In this document: positions 24,629-33,136 of the stretch, one piece after another
How positions within the stretch are numbered: position 1 is the first letter of the stretch
Layout of the letters: each line of letters starts with the position of its first letter
Assembly: GCF_009914055.1 (NCBI RefSeq)
Contig: NZ_CP028271.1
Location: forward strand, 3,286,001 to 3,350,000
From: Mixta intestinalis
GTDB lineage: Bacteria > Pseudomonadota > Gammaproteobacteria > Enterobacterales > Enterobacteriaceae
DNA length: 64,000 nucleotides
Direction of reading: 5' to 3'
The notes under the pieces: model-generated
Seen by the model: the letters and a program-made list of their open reading frames with translations, nothing else
Databases searched by the model: none
What the model was told of the DNA's origin: nothing
Made by a program: the position numbers and the translations under genes

Positions 24629-24703
24629 AATTTGCTTCTCCTGCTCTGTCTGTGACGGCTGTCATTATACGGCGCGGTGAAAGGGTGAAAAAAATGAATT
24701 AAT

Positions 24704-24733
24704 ATTATTCGAACTATTCATTATCGGAATAAT
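24704..24733. promoter_or_regulatory. Dyad in the cidA-cidR intergenic region
   Basis: ATTATTC (24704-24710) and GAATAAT (24727-24733) form an interrupted palindrome ending 2 bp before the LysR gene ATG. Position and symmetry fit a LysR-type site for autorepression and cidAB activation. Confidence 0.5.
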
Positions 24734-24735
24734 TT

Positions 24736-25638
24736 ATGGACGTTCGGGCGCTACGGTATTTCGTGGAGGTGGTACGGCAGCAAAGCTTTACCCGCGCAGC
24801 GGAGGCTCTGTTCGTCACTCAGCCGACTATCAGTAAAATGTTGCGCCATCTGGAAGAGGAGATGGGCTGTACGCTACTGCTACGCGAGGGGCGCAAGCTG
24901 CATCTGACCGACAGCGGCGAGGTGGTCTATCAGCGTGGCCAGCTCATTTTGCAGGAATTTAAGCAGCTGGAAATGGAAATTGCGGATATTAACCAGCTTA
25001 AAACCGGTGAGCTACGGCTTGGCGTGCCGCCGATGGTGGGTATGCAGATTGCTGGCTCCGTCTCTGCTTTCCGCCAGCGCTATCCTGGCATTGCGCTAAA
25101 AATCGTTGAGGCGGGCGGCCTGGCGGTACAGGAGGCGCTGCTGTCCGGTAGCCTCGATCTGGCCTTAACCGCGTTACCGGTGGATGAGCCGCTGCCGCTA
25201 AATACGTTAACGCTGATGCGCCATCCGCTCTGCGTTTTGTTACCGCACACTACGCCCTGGCGCGATCGAAAAAGTATTTCACTGGCAGAGGTAGCGCAAC
25301 ATCCGTTACTGATTTTTAATGAGGAATTTTCTCTTAACCGGCAGCTAAAGGTAGCGTTTCAGCGGGCCGGTCTGTCACCACAAATTGCGGTGCGCAGCGG
25401 GCAGTGGGATTTTCTTGCCGCAATGGTTCAGGCGGGAATGGGCGTGGCGATTTTACCGGAGCCGATCTGTCAGCGGTTGGATAAACAGTCGCTGCTGTGG
25501 CTACCGCTGGAATCAGATTTGACCTGGACGCTGGGGCTAATCTGGCGCGAAGGAAGCTATCTTTCCCGCAGCGCTCAGGCCTGGATTGACTGCTGCCGCA
25601 CTTTCTGGCCGGACGAAACGCCAAAGCTGTCGGTATAA
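24736..25638 (+). CDS. cidR: LysR-family regulator of cidAB
   Basis: 300 residues. N-terminal winged HTH of the LysR type (RYFVEVVRQQSFTRAAEALFVTQPTISKML, about 7-36), then the two-lobed effector-binding domain (GELRLGVPPMVG near 91, AAMVQAGMGVAILPE near 233). Divergent from cidAB by 107 bp, so very likely its regulator; in relatives CidR responds to acetate or pyruvate accumulation. The name follows that context. Confidence 0.85.
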   Translation: MDVRALRYFVEVVRQQSFTRAAEALFVTQPTISKMLRHLEEEMGCTLLLREGRKLHLTDSGEVVYQRGQLILQEFKQLEMEIADINQLKTGELRLGVPPMVGMQIAGSVSAFRQRYPGIALKIVEAGGLAVQEALLSGSLDLALTALPVDEPLPLNTLTLMRHPLCVLLPHTTPWRDRKSISLAEVAQHPLLIFNEEFSLNRQLKVAFQRAGLSPQIAVRSGQWDFLAAMVQAGMGVAILPEPICQRLDKQSLLWLPLESDLTWTLGLIWREGSYLSRSAQAWIDCCRTFWPDETPKLSV

Positions 25639-25660
25639 AAAAGGGCGGCCTGAGCCGCCC
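25635..25660 (-). terminator. Terminator after yjcE
   Basis: GGGCGGC-CTGA-GCCGCCC stem (25643-25660) flanked by A6-8 on the plus strand. This gives a U tail to the minus-strand yjcE transcript 17 bp past its stop. Confidence 0.8.
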
Positions 25661-25676
25661 ATATTCGTCATCAGCG

Positions 25677-27329
25677 TTAATGGTCTTCTTTTTCAACCAG
25701 CAGCGCTTCCATCAGATCGAGATCGCGCAGCAGCTTCTGCATGGTCTCGTTACTGATCTGCTGCGTTGCCCGCAGATGATAAAGTTCGGCACGCTCGGCG
25801 CGTAACGCGGTGAGGCGGAAACGACGCTCCAGATCCTCGGCAATATGCGCATGTTCCAGATCGCTTTGCCCGTCGGCACGGCGGCGCAGGTTGCCGATAA
25901 CGCGTGAACTAACCTCTTTCAGCAGCTCATTATCGATGTTCTCTTGCGTATCATGCGTCAGGCGCTCTTCCATCTTGTACAGGCTTTCGATCGCCACGCC
26001 CGCCATCATTGCCCGCGCCTGCTGTATCTCACGGCGATCGCTGCTCTTATCAACGCCGCCAACGCCACGCAGCAGCACTGGCAACAGGATAACGCCAACC
26101 AGTAATGAGAACAGAATCACGCCGGTTGCAAGGAACACCAGCTCATAGCGCCCAGGGAACGCATCACCATTGGGCAAGAACAGCGGAATGGAGAGCACGC
26201 CCGCCAGGGTAATCGCCCCGCGCACGCCCGCAAAAGAGGCGACCAGCAGCTCGCGCGTGCTGTAGTTGCCAAATTCCATCGGCTTTTTAGTGAGGAAGCG
26301 TTTGCTGAGGCGCTGCATTGTCCAGAGCCAGCCAAAACGCACCAGCATCAGCGCGGCGTAAACCAGCAGGATGTCGGTGAACAGCATCCACAGCTGCACG
26401 TTCGGATCGGCATTCGCTTCGGTAATTGAGGTTTCCAGAATACCCGGCAGCTGTAGGCCCAGCATCAGGAATACCATGCCGTTAAATACAAATTCCAACA
26501 TCTGCCAGACGCTGTTAGCGCGCAGACGCATCGCCAGCGGCGCGTGGCGCATAATGCCGGAACGGGTAATCATCATACCGGCGGCAACCGCTGCCAGGAT
26601 GCCCGATACGCCCAGGTGTTCTGCAATCAGATAAGAGGCGAACGGCAACAGCAGCAACAGTACGGTTTGCGTGGCGGGGTCGTCACCGCTCAGACGGCTG
26701 AAAAGGCGCAGCGATTTACCGAACAGCCAGCATACCGCAGCACCGGCCAGCAGGCCGCCGATAGCAACTTTAAAGAATTCCACCGTGGCACCGGAAACGG
26801 TAAATACCATCGTGCCCATCGCCACCGCGACGGCAAATTTTAGCGATACCAGGCCGGAGGCGTCGTTCATTAACGCTTCGCCCTGCAAAATAGACATGAT
26901 TTTTTTCGGGATGCGCCCTTCACCGACAATGCCTGACAGCGCCACGGCATCGGTAGGCGACAGCACCGCCGCCAGCGCAAAGGCAGGAACCAGCGGAATG
27001 CCCGGCACCATCCAGTAAATCAGGTAGCCAATCCCAACCACGGTGATCAACACCAGCACCAGCGCGAGGCCGATAATTTCCCGCCCGTGATGCAGGAATT
27101 CATTAACTGGCGTTTTCCAGCCGTCCGCAAACAGCAGCGGCGGAATAAACAGGACCAAAAACAGTTCCGGATCGAAGTCGACATGCAGGCCAAAAGTCGG
27201 CCAGGCAAGCAGCGCGCCCGCGGCGATTTGCACCAGCGGCAGCGGAATCTGGAACGGAATAATGCGAGCAGCGACGCCGGATAGCGACACCACCAGCGTC
27301 ATGATGAGAATAGTAAAAAAGATTTCCAT
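25677..27329 (-). CDS. yjcE: YjcE, CPA1-type Na+/H+ antiporter
   Basis: 550-residue cation:proton antiporter, nearly the same as E. coli YjcE (549 aa). About 12 membrane helices (1-420) with the CPA1 cores FIPPLLFADGWKTP near 61-74, LAAVLSPTDAVALSGIVGEGRIPKK near 98-122 and GEALMNDASGLVSLKFA near 128-144 (transport Asp). A soluble C-terminus (about 430-550) with charged, coiled-coil-like sequence follows. Starts with MEIFF at 27329. It is downstream of ghxP on the same strand, separated by a hairpin. Confidence 0.95.
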   Translation of the reverse strand: MEIFFTILIMTLVVSLSGVAARIIPFQIPLPLVQIAAGALLAWPTFGLHVDFDPELFLVLFIPPLLFADGWKTPVNEFLHHGREIIGLALVLVLITVVGIGYLIYWMVPGIPLVPAFALAAVLSPTDAVALSGIVGEGRIPKKIMSILQGEALMNDASGLVSLKFAVAVAMGTMVFTVSGATVEFFKVAIGGLLAGAAVCWLFGKSLRLFSRLSGDDPATQTVLLLLLPFASYLIAEHLGVSGILAAVAAGMMITRSGIMRHAPLAMRLRANSVWQMLEFVFNGMVFLMLGLQLPGILETSITEANADPNVQLWMLFTDILLVYAALMLVRFGWLWTMQRLSKRFLTKKPMEFGNYSTRELLVASFAGVRGAITLAGVLSIPLFLPNGDAFPGRYELVFLATGVILFSLLVGVILLPVLLRGVGGVDKSSDRREIQQARAMMAGVAIESLYKMEERLTHDTQENIDNELLKEVSSRVIGNLRRRADGQSDLEHAHIAEDLERRFRLTALRAERAELYHLRATQQISNETMQKLLRDLDLMEALLVEKEDH

Positions 27330-27507
27330 GCTTTCCTTATAGCCCCTTCCAACAGGCGTTGTAGTCGATTACCCTGGGGGTCGCCCCTCAGCAGTGTAAA
27401 ACAAAACGCTAAGTCTGTTAAAAACAAGGCGTGCGATTCCTGTAGCTTCAGGATGATTCTCTGTTTATCAAGCGGAAGGCAGGAAATGCAACGTGTCCGG
27501 TAAAGCA

Positions 27508-27531
27508 GGCGCGGCATTATGCTGCCGCGCC
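27508..27531 (-). terminator. Hairpin after ghxP
   Basis: GGCGCGGCA / TGCCGCGCC, a perfect 9-bp GC-rich stem 9 bp beyond the ghxP stop. The minus-strand tail TGCTTTACC is only moderately U-rich. Confidence 0.6.
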
Positions 27532-27539
27532 AAGAGCAG

Positions 27540-28889
27540 TTACAGTGCCCAACCGCCAGCGTAAAAAGCCACCAGCGCCACAGCGATAATCACAGTGCCA
27601 ACGTTCAGCTTGCGCCACTCGCCAGCAAACAGGCGTCCAATCACCAGCGAGCCAAAACCAACCATAATACCGGTGACGATATTACAGGTCAGAACGATAA
27701 ATACCGCCGTCAGCAGTCCTGACATCGCATCGACAAAATCGTTAAAGTCGATTTTCGCTACGTTGCTCAGCATCAGCAAGCCAACATACATTAGTGCAGG
27801 TGCAGTCGCATAGGCTGGTACTAAATAAGCCAGCGGCGACATAAACAGAATCAGTAAAAACAACACGCCAACCACAATCGCCGTCAGGCCGGTTTTCCCG
27901 CCCGCCGCTGTCCCGGCTGCCGATTCAATATAAACCGCCGCAGGCGATGCGCCGACCAGACCAGCAAAAATACTGCTGAGGGAGTCAGTAGTCAGCGCCT
28001 TACCGCCGCTGATGATCTGCCCGTCTTTATCCAGCAGGTTAGCCTGCCCTGCTACCGCGCGGATAGTGCCGGTAGCGTCAAAAACCGCCGTCATTACCAG
28101 CGCCAGCACGCTGGGTAGTACCGCCGTCTGTAGCGCGCCGCCGATATCAAGGCTGAACAGCAACGATTGACCGTTCGCATCGTTCAAACTTGGCATCGCA
28201 AACAGCCCTTTAAAGCTGACCGCCGGATCTACCGCCAGACCAATCAGCGAAATAACGATAATGGTCAGCAGAATGCCGCCCGGCACGCGGCGTTTTTCCA
28301 GACCAAAGATAGCAGCCAGCCCAAGCAGCGTCATGATTACCGGAAAAGAGGTAAAGTCGCCCAGCGCCACCGGCAGGCCCGCCGCCGGATTTTTCACCAC
28401 CAGGCCCACGCCATCAGAGGCGATAAGCAGCAGGAACAGGCCGATACCGATACCGGTACCGTGCGCCACGCCCATCGGCAGATTACGCAGAATCCAGGCA
28501 CGAATACCGGTAGCGGAAATCAGCGTAAACAGTACACCCATCAGGAATACCGCGCCCAGCGCCACCGGAATAGCGATCTGCTGTCCCAGTACCAGGCTGA
28601 AGGCGGTAAAGGCGGTGAGCGAAATCGCGCAGCCAATCGCCATCGGCAGATTGGCCCACAGGCCCATAATGATCGAGCCAACGCTGGCTACCAGACAGGT
28701 CGAGACAAACACCGCCGCAGGCGGAAAACCGGCTTTGCCCAACATGCCCGGCACAACGATAACGGAATACACCATCGCCAGAAAGGTGGTTAGGCCAGCG
28801 ATAATCTCCTGACGCACGCTGCTGCCGCGCGCGGAGATCTGAAACCAGGCATCGAGCGAACGACGCGCGGGTTGTGATGGAGTCGACAT
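27540..28889 (-). CDS. ghxP: Guanine/hypoxanthine permease GhxP (YjcD)
   Basis: 449-residue NCS2-family purine permease (AzgA subgroup), 12-14 membrane helices, proton-driven uptake of guanine and hypoxanthine. Signatures: GLTTFLAMVYSVIVVPGML near 29-47, MTAVFDATGTIRAVAGQANLL near 263-283, and the substrate region VGASPAAVYIESAAGTAAGGKTGLTA near 313-338. It sits at the E. coli yjcD position next to yjcE. Three PurR-like boxes lie upstream. Confidence 0.95.
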   Translation of the reverse strand: MSTPSQPARRSLDAWFQISARGSSVRQEIIAGLTTFLAMVYSVIVVPGMLGKAGFPPAAVFVSTCLVASVGSIIMGLWANLPMAIGCAISLTAFTAFSLVLGQQIAIPVALGAVFLMGVLFTLISATGIRAWILRNLPMGVAHGTGIGIGLFLLLIASDGVGLVVKNPAAGLPVALGDFTSFPVIMTLLGLAAIFGLEKRRVPGGILLTIIVISLIGLAVDPAVSFKGLFAMPSLNDANGQSLLFSLDIGGALQTAVLPSVLALVMTAVFDATGTIRAVAGQANLLDKDGQIISGGKALTTDSLSSIFAGLVGASPAAVYIESAAGTAAGGKTGLTAIVVGVLFLLILFMSPLAYLVPAYATAPALMYVGLLMLSNVAKIDFNDFVDAMSGLLTAVFIVLTCNIVTGIMVGFGSLVIGRLFAGEWRKLNVGTVIIAVALVAFYAGGWAL

Positions 28890-28970
28890 GAAAAACCTCG
28901 TTATTTTGGATGACGGCCTGCGCGACGCGGCGTAATACTGCGTGGTCTGGATCCCTGGAAAGACCCGCGT

Positions 28971-29067
28971 GAAAACGCTTGCCCTATACCCATTAAAAAA
29001 AGCAAACGTTTACCTCGCCGCGCGAAAAGGGGCCGGATAGCGGCCTGTAAAAAGGCAAACGATTATC
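28971..29067. promoter_or_regulatory. Three PurR-like boxes upstream of ghxP
   Basis: GAAAACGCTTGC (28971-28982), AGCAAACGTTTACC (29001-29014) and GGCAAACGATTATCC (29054-29068) all resemble the PurR core GCAAACGTTTGC, with one to three mismatches. They lie 80-180 bp before the ghxP start. Repression of a purine permease by PurR is expected. Confidence 0.6.
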
Positions 29068-29149
29068 CTGTCTTTGCTAACAGATTTTCAACTGCTCTTT
29101 ACCCATGATTCAGGATAATTCACGAGTTGGCGCAGGAGGGGAGTAAAAA

Positions 29150-29824
29150 TCAGTTATCGGAGCCCGTCAGATCCAGTTCGCCGCCCTGCTGAATAGCGCG
29201 TTGCCAGGCAGGACGACGGGTAACCTTATCCAGCCACGCCTGGGTAGCGGGCATCTCCTTCAGGCCGCCGCGCGCCGCCAGCCCCTGTATGGGAAAACTC
29301 ATCTGAATATCCGCCAGCGATAGCTGCTCACCGGCAAACCACGCGCGATGCGCCAGATGCTGCTCAATAAACTGACGATGTGTCGCCAGTTGTTTATCAA
29401 TAAAGCCTTTACGCACGCCGTTACCAAACGCTGCGCCGACCGGACGCAGCAGCCAGGGGACCGGAGGTTTCCCCATACGGCTAAAGATCAGACGCATCAC
29501 CACCAGCGGCATCAACGAACCTTCCGCATAGTGCAGCCAGTAGCGGCTCTCCAGTTTTGCCTCTTCATTCTGCGGCGACAGCAGGTGCTGACGATCATAG
29601 CGTTCAGCAAGATATTCCAGTATGGCTCCTGACTCAGCGATCACCCGATCGCCATCGGTAATGACCGGCGCTTTCCCCAGCGGATGCACTTTTCTCAGTG
29701 TTTCAGGTGCCAGCATCGTCGCCTGGCGCTGGTAGCGCCTGATTTCATAGGGCAGCGCCAGCTCTTCCAGTAGCCAAAGAATGCGCTGGGAGCGCGAATT
29801 GTTCAGATGATGTACCACGATCAT
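29150..29824 (-). CDS. Glutathione S-transferase family protein
   Basis: 224 residues. N-terminal thioredoxin-like domain (NNSRSQRILWLLEELALPYE near 7-26, VITDGDRVIAESGAILEYLAERY near 53-75, including the glutathione-binding ES) and a C-terminal helical domain (LSLADIQMSFPI near 165). The start is ATG 29824 after AGGAGCCTTCT; a TTG five codons earlier is less likely. It lies downstream of soxR on the same strand (41-bp gap), as in related enterobacteria where a gst gene neighbours soxR. Probable detoxification role; substrate unknown. Confidence 0.85.
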   Translation of the reverse strand: MIVVHHLNNSRSQRILWLLEELALPYEIRRYQRQATMLAPETLRKVHPLGKAPVITDGDRVIAESGAILEYLAERYDRQHLLSPQNEEAKLESRYWLHYAEGSLMPLVVMRLIFSRMGKPPVPWLLRPVGAAFGNGVRKGFIDKQLATHRQFIEQHLAHRAWFAGEQLSLADIQMSFPIQGLAARGGLKEMPATQAWLDKVTRRPAWQRAIQQGGELDLTGSDN

Positions 29825-29865
29825 AGAAGGCTCCTGCAACGATGCGTTAGCCTCCAGTATAGCGG

Positions 29866-30333
29866 CTACTCCTCATCGCGATGCGGATCGAGCAGGATAG
29901 CGCCGGTGCCCTCTTCCGCCAGCTTATCGCCAGGGTTACGCAGCGGGCAATCACGCATCGATAAGCAACCGCAGCCGATACAACCATCCAGATCGTCACG
30001 CAGGCGAGTCAGCGTCTCAATTCGCTTGGTTAGCTCCTGACGCCACTGCTCAGTCAGCTCCTCCCATGCTTTGGTCGAAATACGCTTATCGCCAGGCATA
30101 TGCGCCAGATTTTCGCTAACCGTTGCGAGCGGAATACCGATACGTTGAGCGATTTTGATGATGGCAACCCGGCGCAGCACGTCACGACTGTAGCGCCGCT
30201 GGTTACCTGCGTTACGCGTACTGGTTATCAGCCCCTTCGATTCATAGAAGTGCAGCGCCGAAACGGCCACGCCGCTACGCTTCGCAACTTCTCCTGGTGT
30301 CAGCACCGGTTTGGGATAGGCATTTTTTTTCAT
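29866..30333 (-). CDS. soxR: Redox-sensing regulator SoxR
   Basis: 155-residue MerR-family activator with a [2Fe-2S] cluster. MerR HTH at 13-40 (TPGEVAKRSGVAVSALHFYESKG), dimer helix, then the cluster motif CIGCGCLSMRDC near 118-129 (C-x2-C-x-C-x5-C). Oxidation by superoxide or redox-cycling compounds switches on soxS. Divergent from soxS with a perfect operator between. The C-terminus is of normal length. Confidence 0.97.
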   Translation of the reverse strand: MKKNAYPKPVLTPGEVAKRSGVAVSALHFYESKGLITSTRNAGNQRRYSRDVLRRVAIIKIAQRIGIPLATVSENLAHMPGDKRISTKAWEELTEQWRQELTKRIETLTRLRDDLDGCIGCGCLSMRDCPLRNPGDKLAEEGTGAILLDPHRDEE

Positions 30334-30340
30334 TTTACGC

Positions 30341-30371
30341 TTTACCTCAAGTTAACTTGAGGAATTATACT
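30341..30371 (+). promoter_or_regulatory. soxS promoter with SoxR operator
   Basis: CCTCAAGTTAACTTGAGG (30345-30362) is the perfect SoxR palindrome. It lies between TTTACC (30341-30346) and TATACT (30366-30371), giving a 19-bp spacer, the long spacing typical of MerR-family-activated promoters and the same as in E. coli soxS. Confidence 0.95.
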
Positions 30372-30421
30372 TCCCCACCATTAACTCGCAAAGCGCAAAA
30401 TCTCAACAAAAGGACGTAGTC

Positions 30422-30850
30422 ATGATGCATAACGACATTATTCATTCTCTGACTGACTGGATTGATCGGAATCTGGATAAGAACCTTTCTATCGACGAAG
30501 TCGCAGCCAAAGCTGGCTACTCCAAGTGGCACCTGCAACGTATGTTCCGTACCGTAACGAAACAGACGTTGGGCAGCTACATTCGTGAACGTCGTCTGAC
30601 CCTGGCGGCCGAAGCGCTCACGATGACTCAGCGCCCGGTATTCGATATCGCCATGCAGTATGGTTTTGATTCACAACAGACATTCTCCCGCGTTTTCCGC
30701 CGCCAGTTTTCACAGACACCAACGGCCTATCGCCACAGTATGCGTCGGCAGAATGCATTGCGTCAGCGTCCGGTTAGCTTTCCGCGCGTCGACAATATGG
30801 GCAGTTTTGCCCAGCGCACTACCGGCGCTTGCTGTCCGGTAAGCGGCTAA
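30422..30850 (+). CDS. soxS: SoxS activator with C-terminal extension
   Basis: AraC/XylS-type activator of the superoxide regulon (sod, zwf, efflux, etc.). Residues 1-108 match E. coli SoxS: AAKAGYSKWHLQRMFRTVT near 29-47 and FDIAMQYGFDSQQTFSRVFRRQF near 77-99. E. coli SoxS stops at about 107 residues; this protein has 142, with about 34 extra residues after TAYRHSM, including arginine-rich sequence and a CC pair (residues 137-138). AGGA is 10 nt before ATG 30422. The stop is 2 bp from the end of the convergent cyclase gene. Confidence 0.94.
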   Translation: MMHNDIIHSLTDWIDRNLDKNLSIDEVAAKAGYSKWHLQRMFRTVTKQTLGSYIRERRLTLAAEALTMTQRPVFDIAMQYGFDSQQTFSRVFRRQFSQTPTAYRHSMRRQNALRQRPVSFPRVDNMGSFAQRTTGACCPVSG

Positions 30851-30852
30851 AG

Positions 30853-32133
30853 TCAGGCCGGTTCAGCCTGCGGCTGGCTCTGTCCGAGTGGTGACAGATA
30901 CCAGCCGCCGCCAAGCGACTTAATGTGATACATGGCGGCATCGGCCTGAGCCAGTAATCCTTCAGCCGATCTCGCGCTTTTACCCAGCGCGGCACCGATG
31001 CTCAGCGACCAGAGAATAGATTGACCATCCGGCAGAATTAGCGGCTTTTTCATCGCGTTCATCAGATGCTGCGCCACGCGTGCGATCTGGTCCGGCCCGC
31101 TAATATCGTGCAGCAAAATGGCAAACTCATCGCCGCCCAGCCGCGCGACCATATCCGTTTTTCTGACCTGCACGCGCAGCCGTTGTGCCGTTGCGGTAAT
31201 AATGGCGTCACCGGCGGCATGGCCCCAGGTATCATTGATCTCTTTAAAACGATCGCCATCGATAAATAATAGCGCCAGCCTCTGGCGTCGTTCGCTATCG
31301 GCAAAAGCCCGTTGCAGGGCGCGCTCGAAAGCGATGCGGTTAGGCAAACCGCTCAGCGCATCATGACTGGCCTGGTGTGCCAGACTGGCATGCTCCCGCC
31401 TGATACTGTGCTGCCACTCTTCCAGCTCCTGTAGCAGACTATTAAAATCATGGCTCAACGCATCCAGTTCAGCGATCTCTGCGGCGGGCACCCGCTGCGC
31501 GAAAGCGCGACGCTGCCGTACATCATGCGTAACGGAAGTAATACTCTGTAGCGCCTGTAATATCCCGGCATGCATACGCCGCGACAGCAGCGAGGCGAGC
31601 GTTGCGGTCATCATCAGGCTGGCCGCCAGCCAGGCAAAGGTCTTATACAGATACTCAATGACGTTACAGGCATCGCCAATCAGCCAGATTCGCCCAATGG
31701 TTTCTCCGCTATGTATTATCGGTACGCTAACCGGTGCCGGAAACAGCCAGCGCGCAATCAACCGTTCAACGCCGTTCTGACGCTGCCGTGGCGAAGCGTG
31801 CCAGCCTGCCAGCAATTCGCCCTGGCGATTGTAGACGCGCCCGTATGAAAAGCTGCCGCGACTGCCAATCTCTGCCAGCGCCTCATGAACGGTCCGGGCG
31901 TCACCTTTTATTACCGATGGCTGCACGGTAAAGCTGAGCGTGGAGGCAAGCAGCTCCAGATTGTTTTCCGCATAATTACGCAGCGCGATCAGCGAGAGGG
32001 TGGAAAGTGAAAGGCCGGAAATAGTCATCGAAACGATAATAATGATCAGATGAATACGCTGTAGTGATTTACGCAGCGTGGGGCGCGCAGGCGCTGGTCC
32101 GGCGTTTCTGTCGCTCAGGCTATTTCCGATCAT
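30853..32133 (-). CDS. DgcN (YfiN)-like membrane diguanylate cyclase
   Basis: 426 residues. An N-terminal helix (about 24-46), a periplasmic domain like the CHASE8 domain of YfiN (WLFPAPVSVPIIHSGETIG near 129-147), a second helix near 165-185, HAMP (to about 235), and a GGDEF domain with ARLGGDEFAILL near 339. RKTD five residues before GGDEF is a product-inhibition I-site. Predicted to make cyclic-di-GMP, promoting sessile growth. Start ATG 32133 follows GGAGGAAGCT. No yfiR or yfiB is adjacent. It occupies the place of pdeC/yjcC, a phosphodiesterase gene, in E. coli. Confidence 0.86.
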   Translation of the reverse strand: MIGNSLSDRNAGPAPARPTLRKSLQRIHLIIIIVSMTISGLSLSTLSLIALRNYAENNLELLASTLSFTVQPSVIKGDARTVHEALAEIGSRGSFSYGRVYNRQGELLAGWHASPRQRQNGVERLIARWLFPAPVSVPIIHSGETIGRIWLIGDACNVIEYLYKTFAWLAASLMMTATLASLLSRRMHAGILQALQSITSVTHDVRQRRAFAQRVPAAEIAELDALSHDFNSLLQELEEWQHSIRREHASLAHQASHDALSGLPNRIAFERALQRAFADSERRQRLALLFIDGDRFKEINDTWGHAAGDAIITATAQRLRVQVRKTDMVARLGGDEFAILLHDISGPDQIARVAQHLMNAMKKPLILPDGQSILWSLSIGAALGKSARSAEGLLAQADAAMYHIKSLGGGWYLSPLGQSQPQAEPA

Positions 32134-32782
32134 AGCTTCCTCCATCCGGCCTACCGTTACATGAAGGATGTTTCTGTAACAGACAGCACCTCAGAACGAT
32201 GTTAGAGGCAGAGTGCAACCTGGTCATAATGGCGTCCTGAATGAGATAGATAATGCTGCGTGATAGCGCTACTGCTCTCGCTAACGCTACGGAGGTAAAA
32301 TGCGGTCTCAAAAGACTATCCAGCTGCCATCATGCGTACAATGACTCACGGAGTCAGATTCATCCCAAAGCCAGCGATATTTTTGAAGTTTTCCTGTTAA
32401 AACAATCAGCTAAATGGATTTCCGTTGTATTTCTGTCGGACGGATCAGGATTTATCCTGGGCCCGTGCTTTTACTCCCTAAGAGATTACTGTTTGGGTTA
32501 TTACCGTAACCGTTAGCGCCCATTTCCCTGCTAAAAATCAATAATAATCGTAAAAAATCGCACACCAAAACAAACCAAGCGACTGAATAATAATAACTTT
32601 TACGCCAAGTGCTATATAATTTCTCGTGGCATAAATTTTGTTCAACTTTTAAAAAGCAGTGATATAATGTGACTCAAGTCACACTTTGGTATGGCACGTT
32701 ACGACCGGTAAAGACTCCCTGGCATCTTTATCGCGTCTCTCTTTGGGGCGTCAGGGTTGATAGAAAACAGAGGTTGAATGTT
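32134..32782. other. Spacer upstream of yjcB
   Basis: About 650 bp, AT-rich in its second half. I find no credible gene and no pdeC remnant. It carries two TATAAT-like -10 elements near 32612 and 32663 and the palindrome described separately, so it mainly looks like the yjcB promoter and leader region plus the dgcN promoter on the other strand. Confidence 0.45.
32663..32683 (+). promoter_or_regulatory. yjcB promoter -10 overlapped by CRP-like palindrome
   Basis: TATAAT at 32663-32668 runs into TGTGACTCAAGTCACA at 32668-32683, which is TGTGA-N6-TCACA with extra symmetry (TGTGACT/AGTCACA). TTCAAC at 32641-32646 is a possible -35. A CRP dimer here would block rather than activate this promoter. 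Confidence 0.6.
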
Positions 32783-33064
32783 ATGGCTACGCTTACCGCC
32801 AGCCTTGTTGTAATGCGTTGGGAACTGCTAAGCGCCGTCCTGATGTTTTTCGCCAGCACATTTAAAATTAAGTGTCGCCAGACAAGCCATCCGGTAATGG
32901 CTTTTATGTTCAGCGGCATTGGTGTTGGCCTGACCTGCTGGTTTGTGGCCGGACTGCTGGGTATGACGTTCAGCATGGAAAATATCAATAATTTCCTGAA
33001 CATTACCAAAGACGCGTTCGTTAATATCATGAGCCAGACGCCACCGGAATGGCCAATGCCTTAA
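32783..33064 (+). CDS. yjcB: YjcB family membrane protein
   Basis: 93 residues, the same length as E. coli YjcB and similar throughout: MATLTASLVVMRWELLSAVL at the start, CWFVAGLLGMTF near 52-63, and the ending SQTPPEWPMP. Two transmembrane helices (about 10-25 and 40-62). Function unknown. ATG 32783 is chosen because it aligns with the family; a frame from 32669 adds 38 unlikely residues. Terminator directly after. Confidence 0.88.
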   Translation: MATLTASLVVMRWELLSAVLMFFASTFKIKCRQTSHPVMAFMFSGIGVGLTCWFVAGLLGMTFSMENINNFLNITKDAFVNIMSQTPPEWPMP

Positions 33065-33076
33065 TCAATTATTAAT

Positions 33077-33108
33077 AAAAAAAGCGAGCACGCCAGCTCG
33101 CTTTTTTT
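33077..33108. terminator. Bidirectional terminator after yjcB
   Basis: AAAAAAAGCGAGC / GCTCGCTTTTTTT with a 6-nt loop, symmetric with A and T tracts. It separates yjcB from the convergent ATP-grasp gene. Confidence 0.9.
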
Positions 33109-33136
33109 ATATCTGATAAACCTCACGGCAATACTT

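Noticed and set aside
32253..32516. 87-codon frame between the cyclase gene and yjcB
   Set aside because: No family resemblance, no convincing RBS, and atypical composition; it looks like chance coding in promoter DNA.
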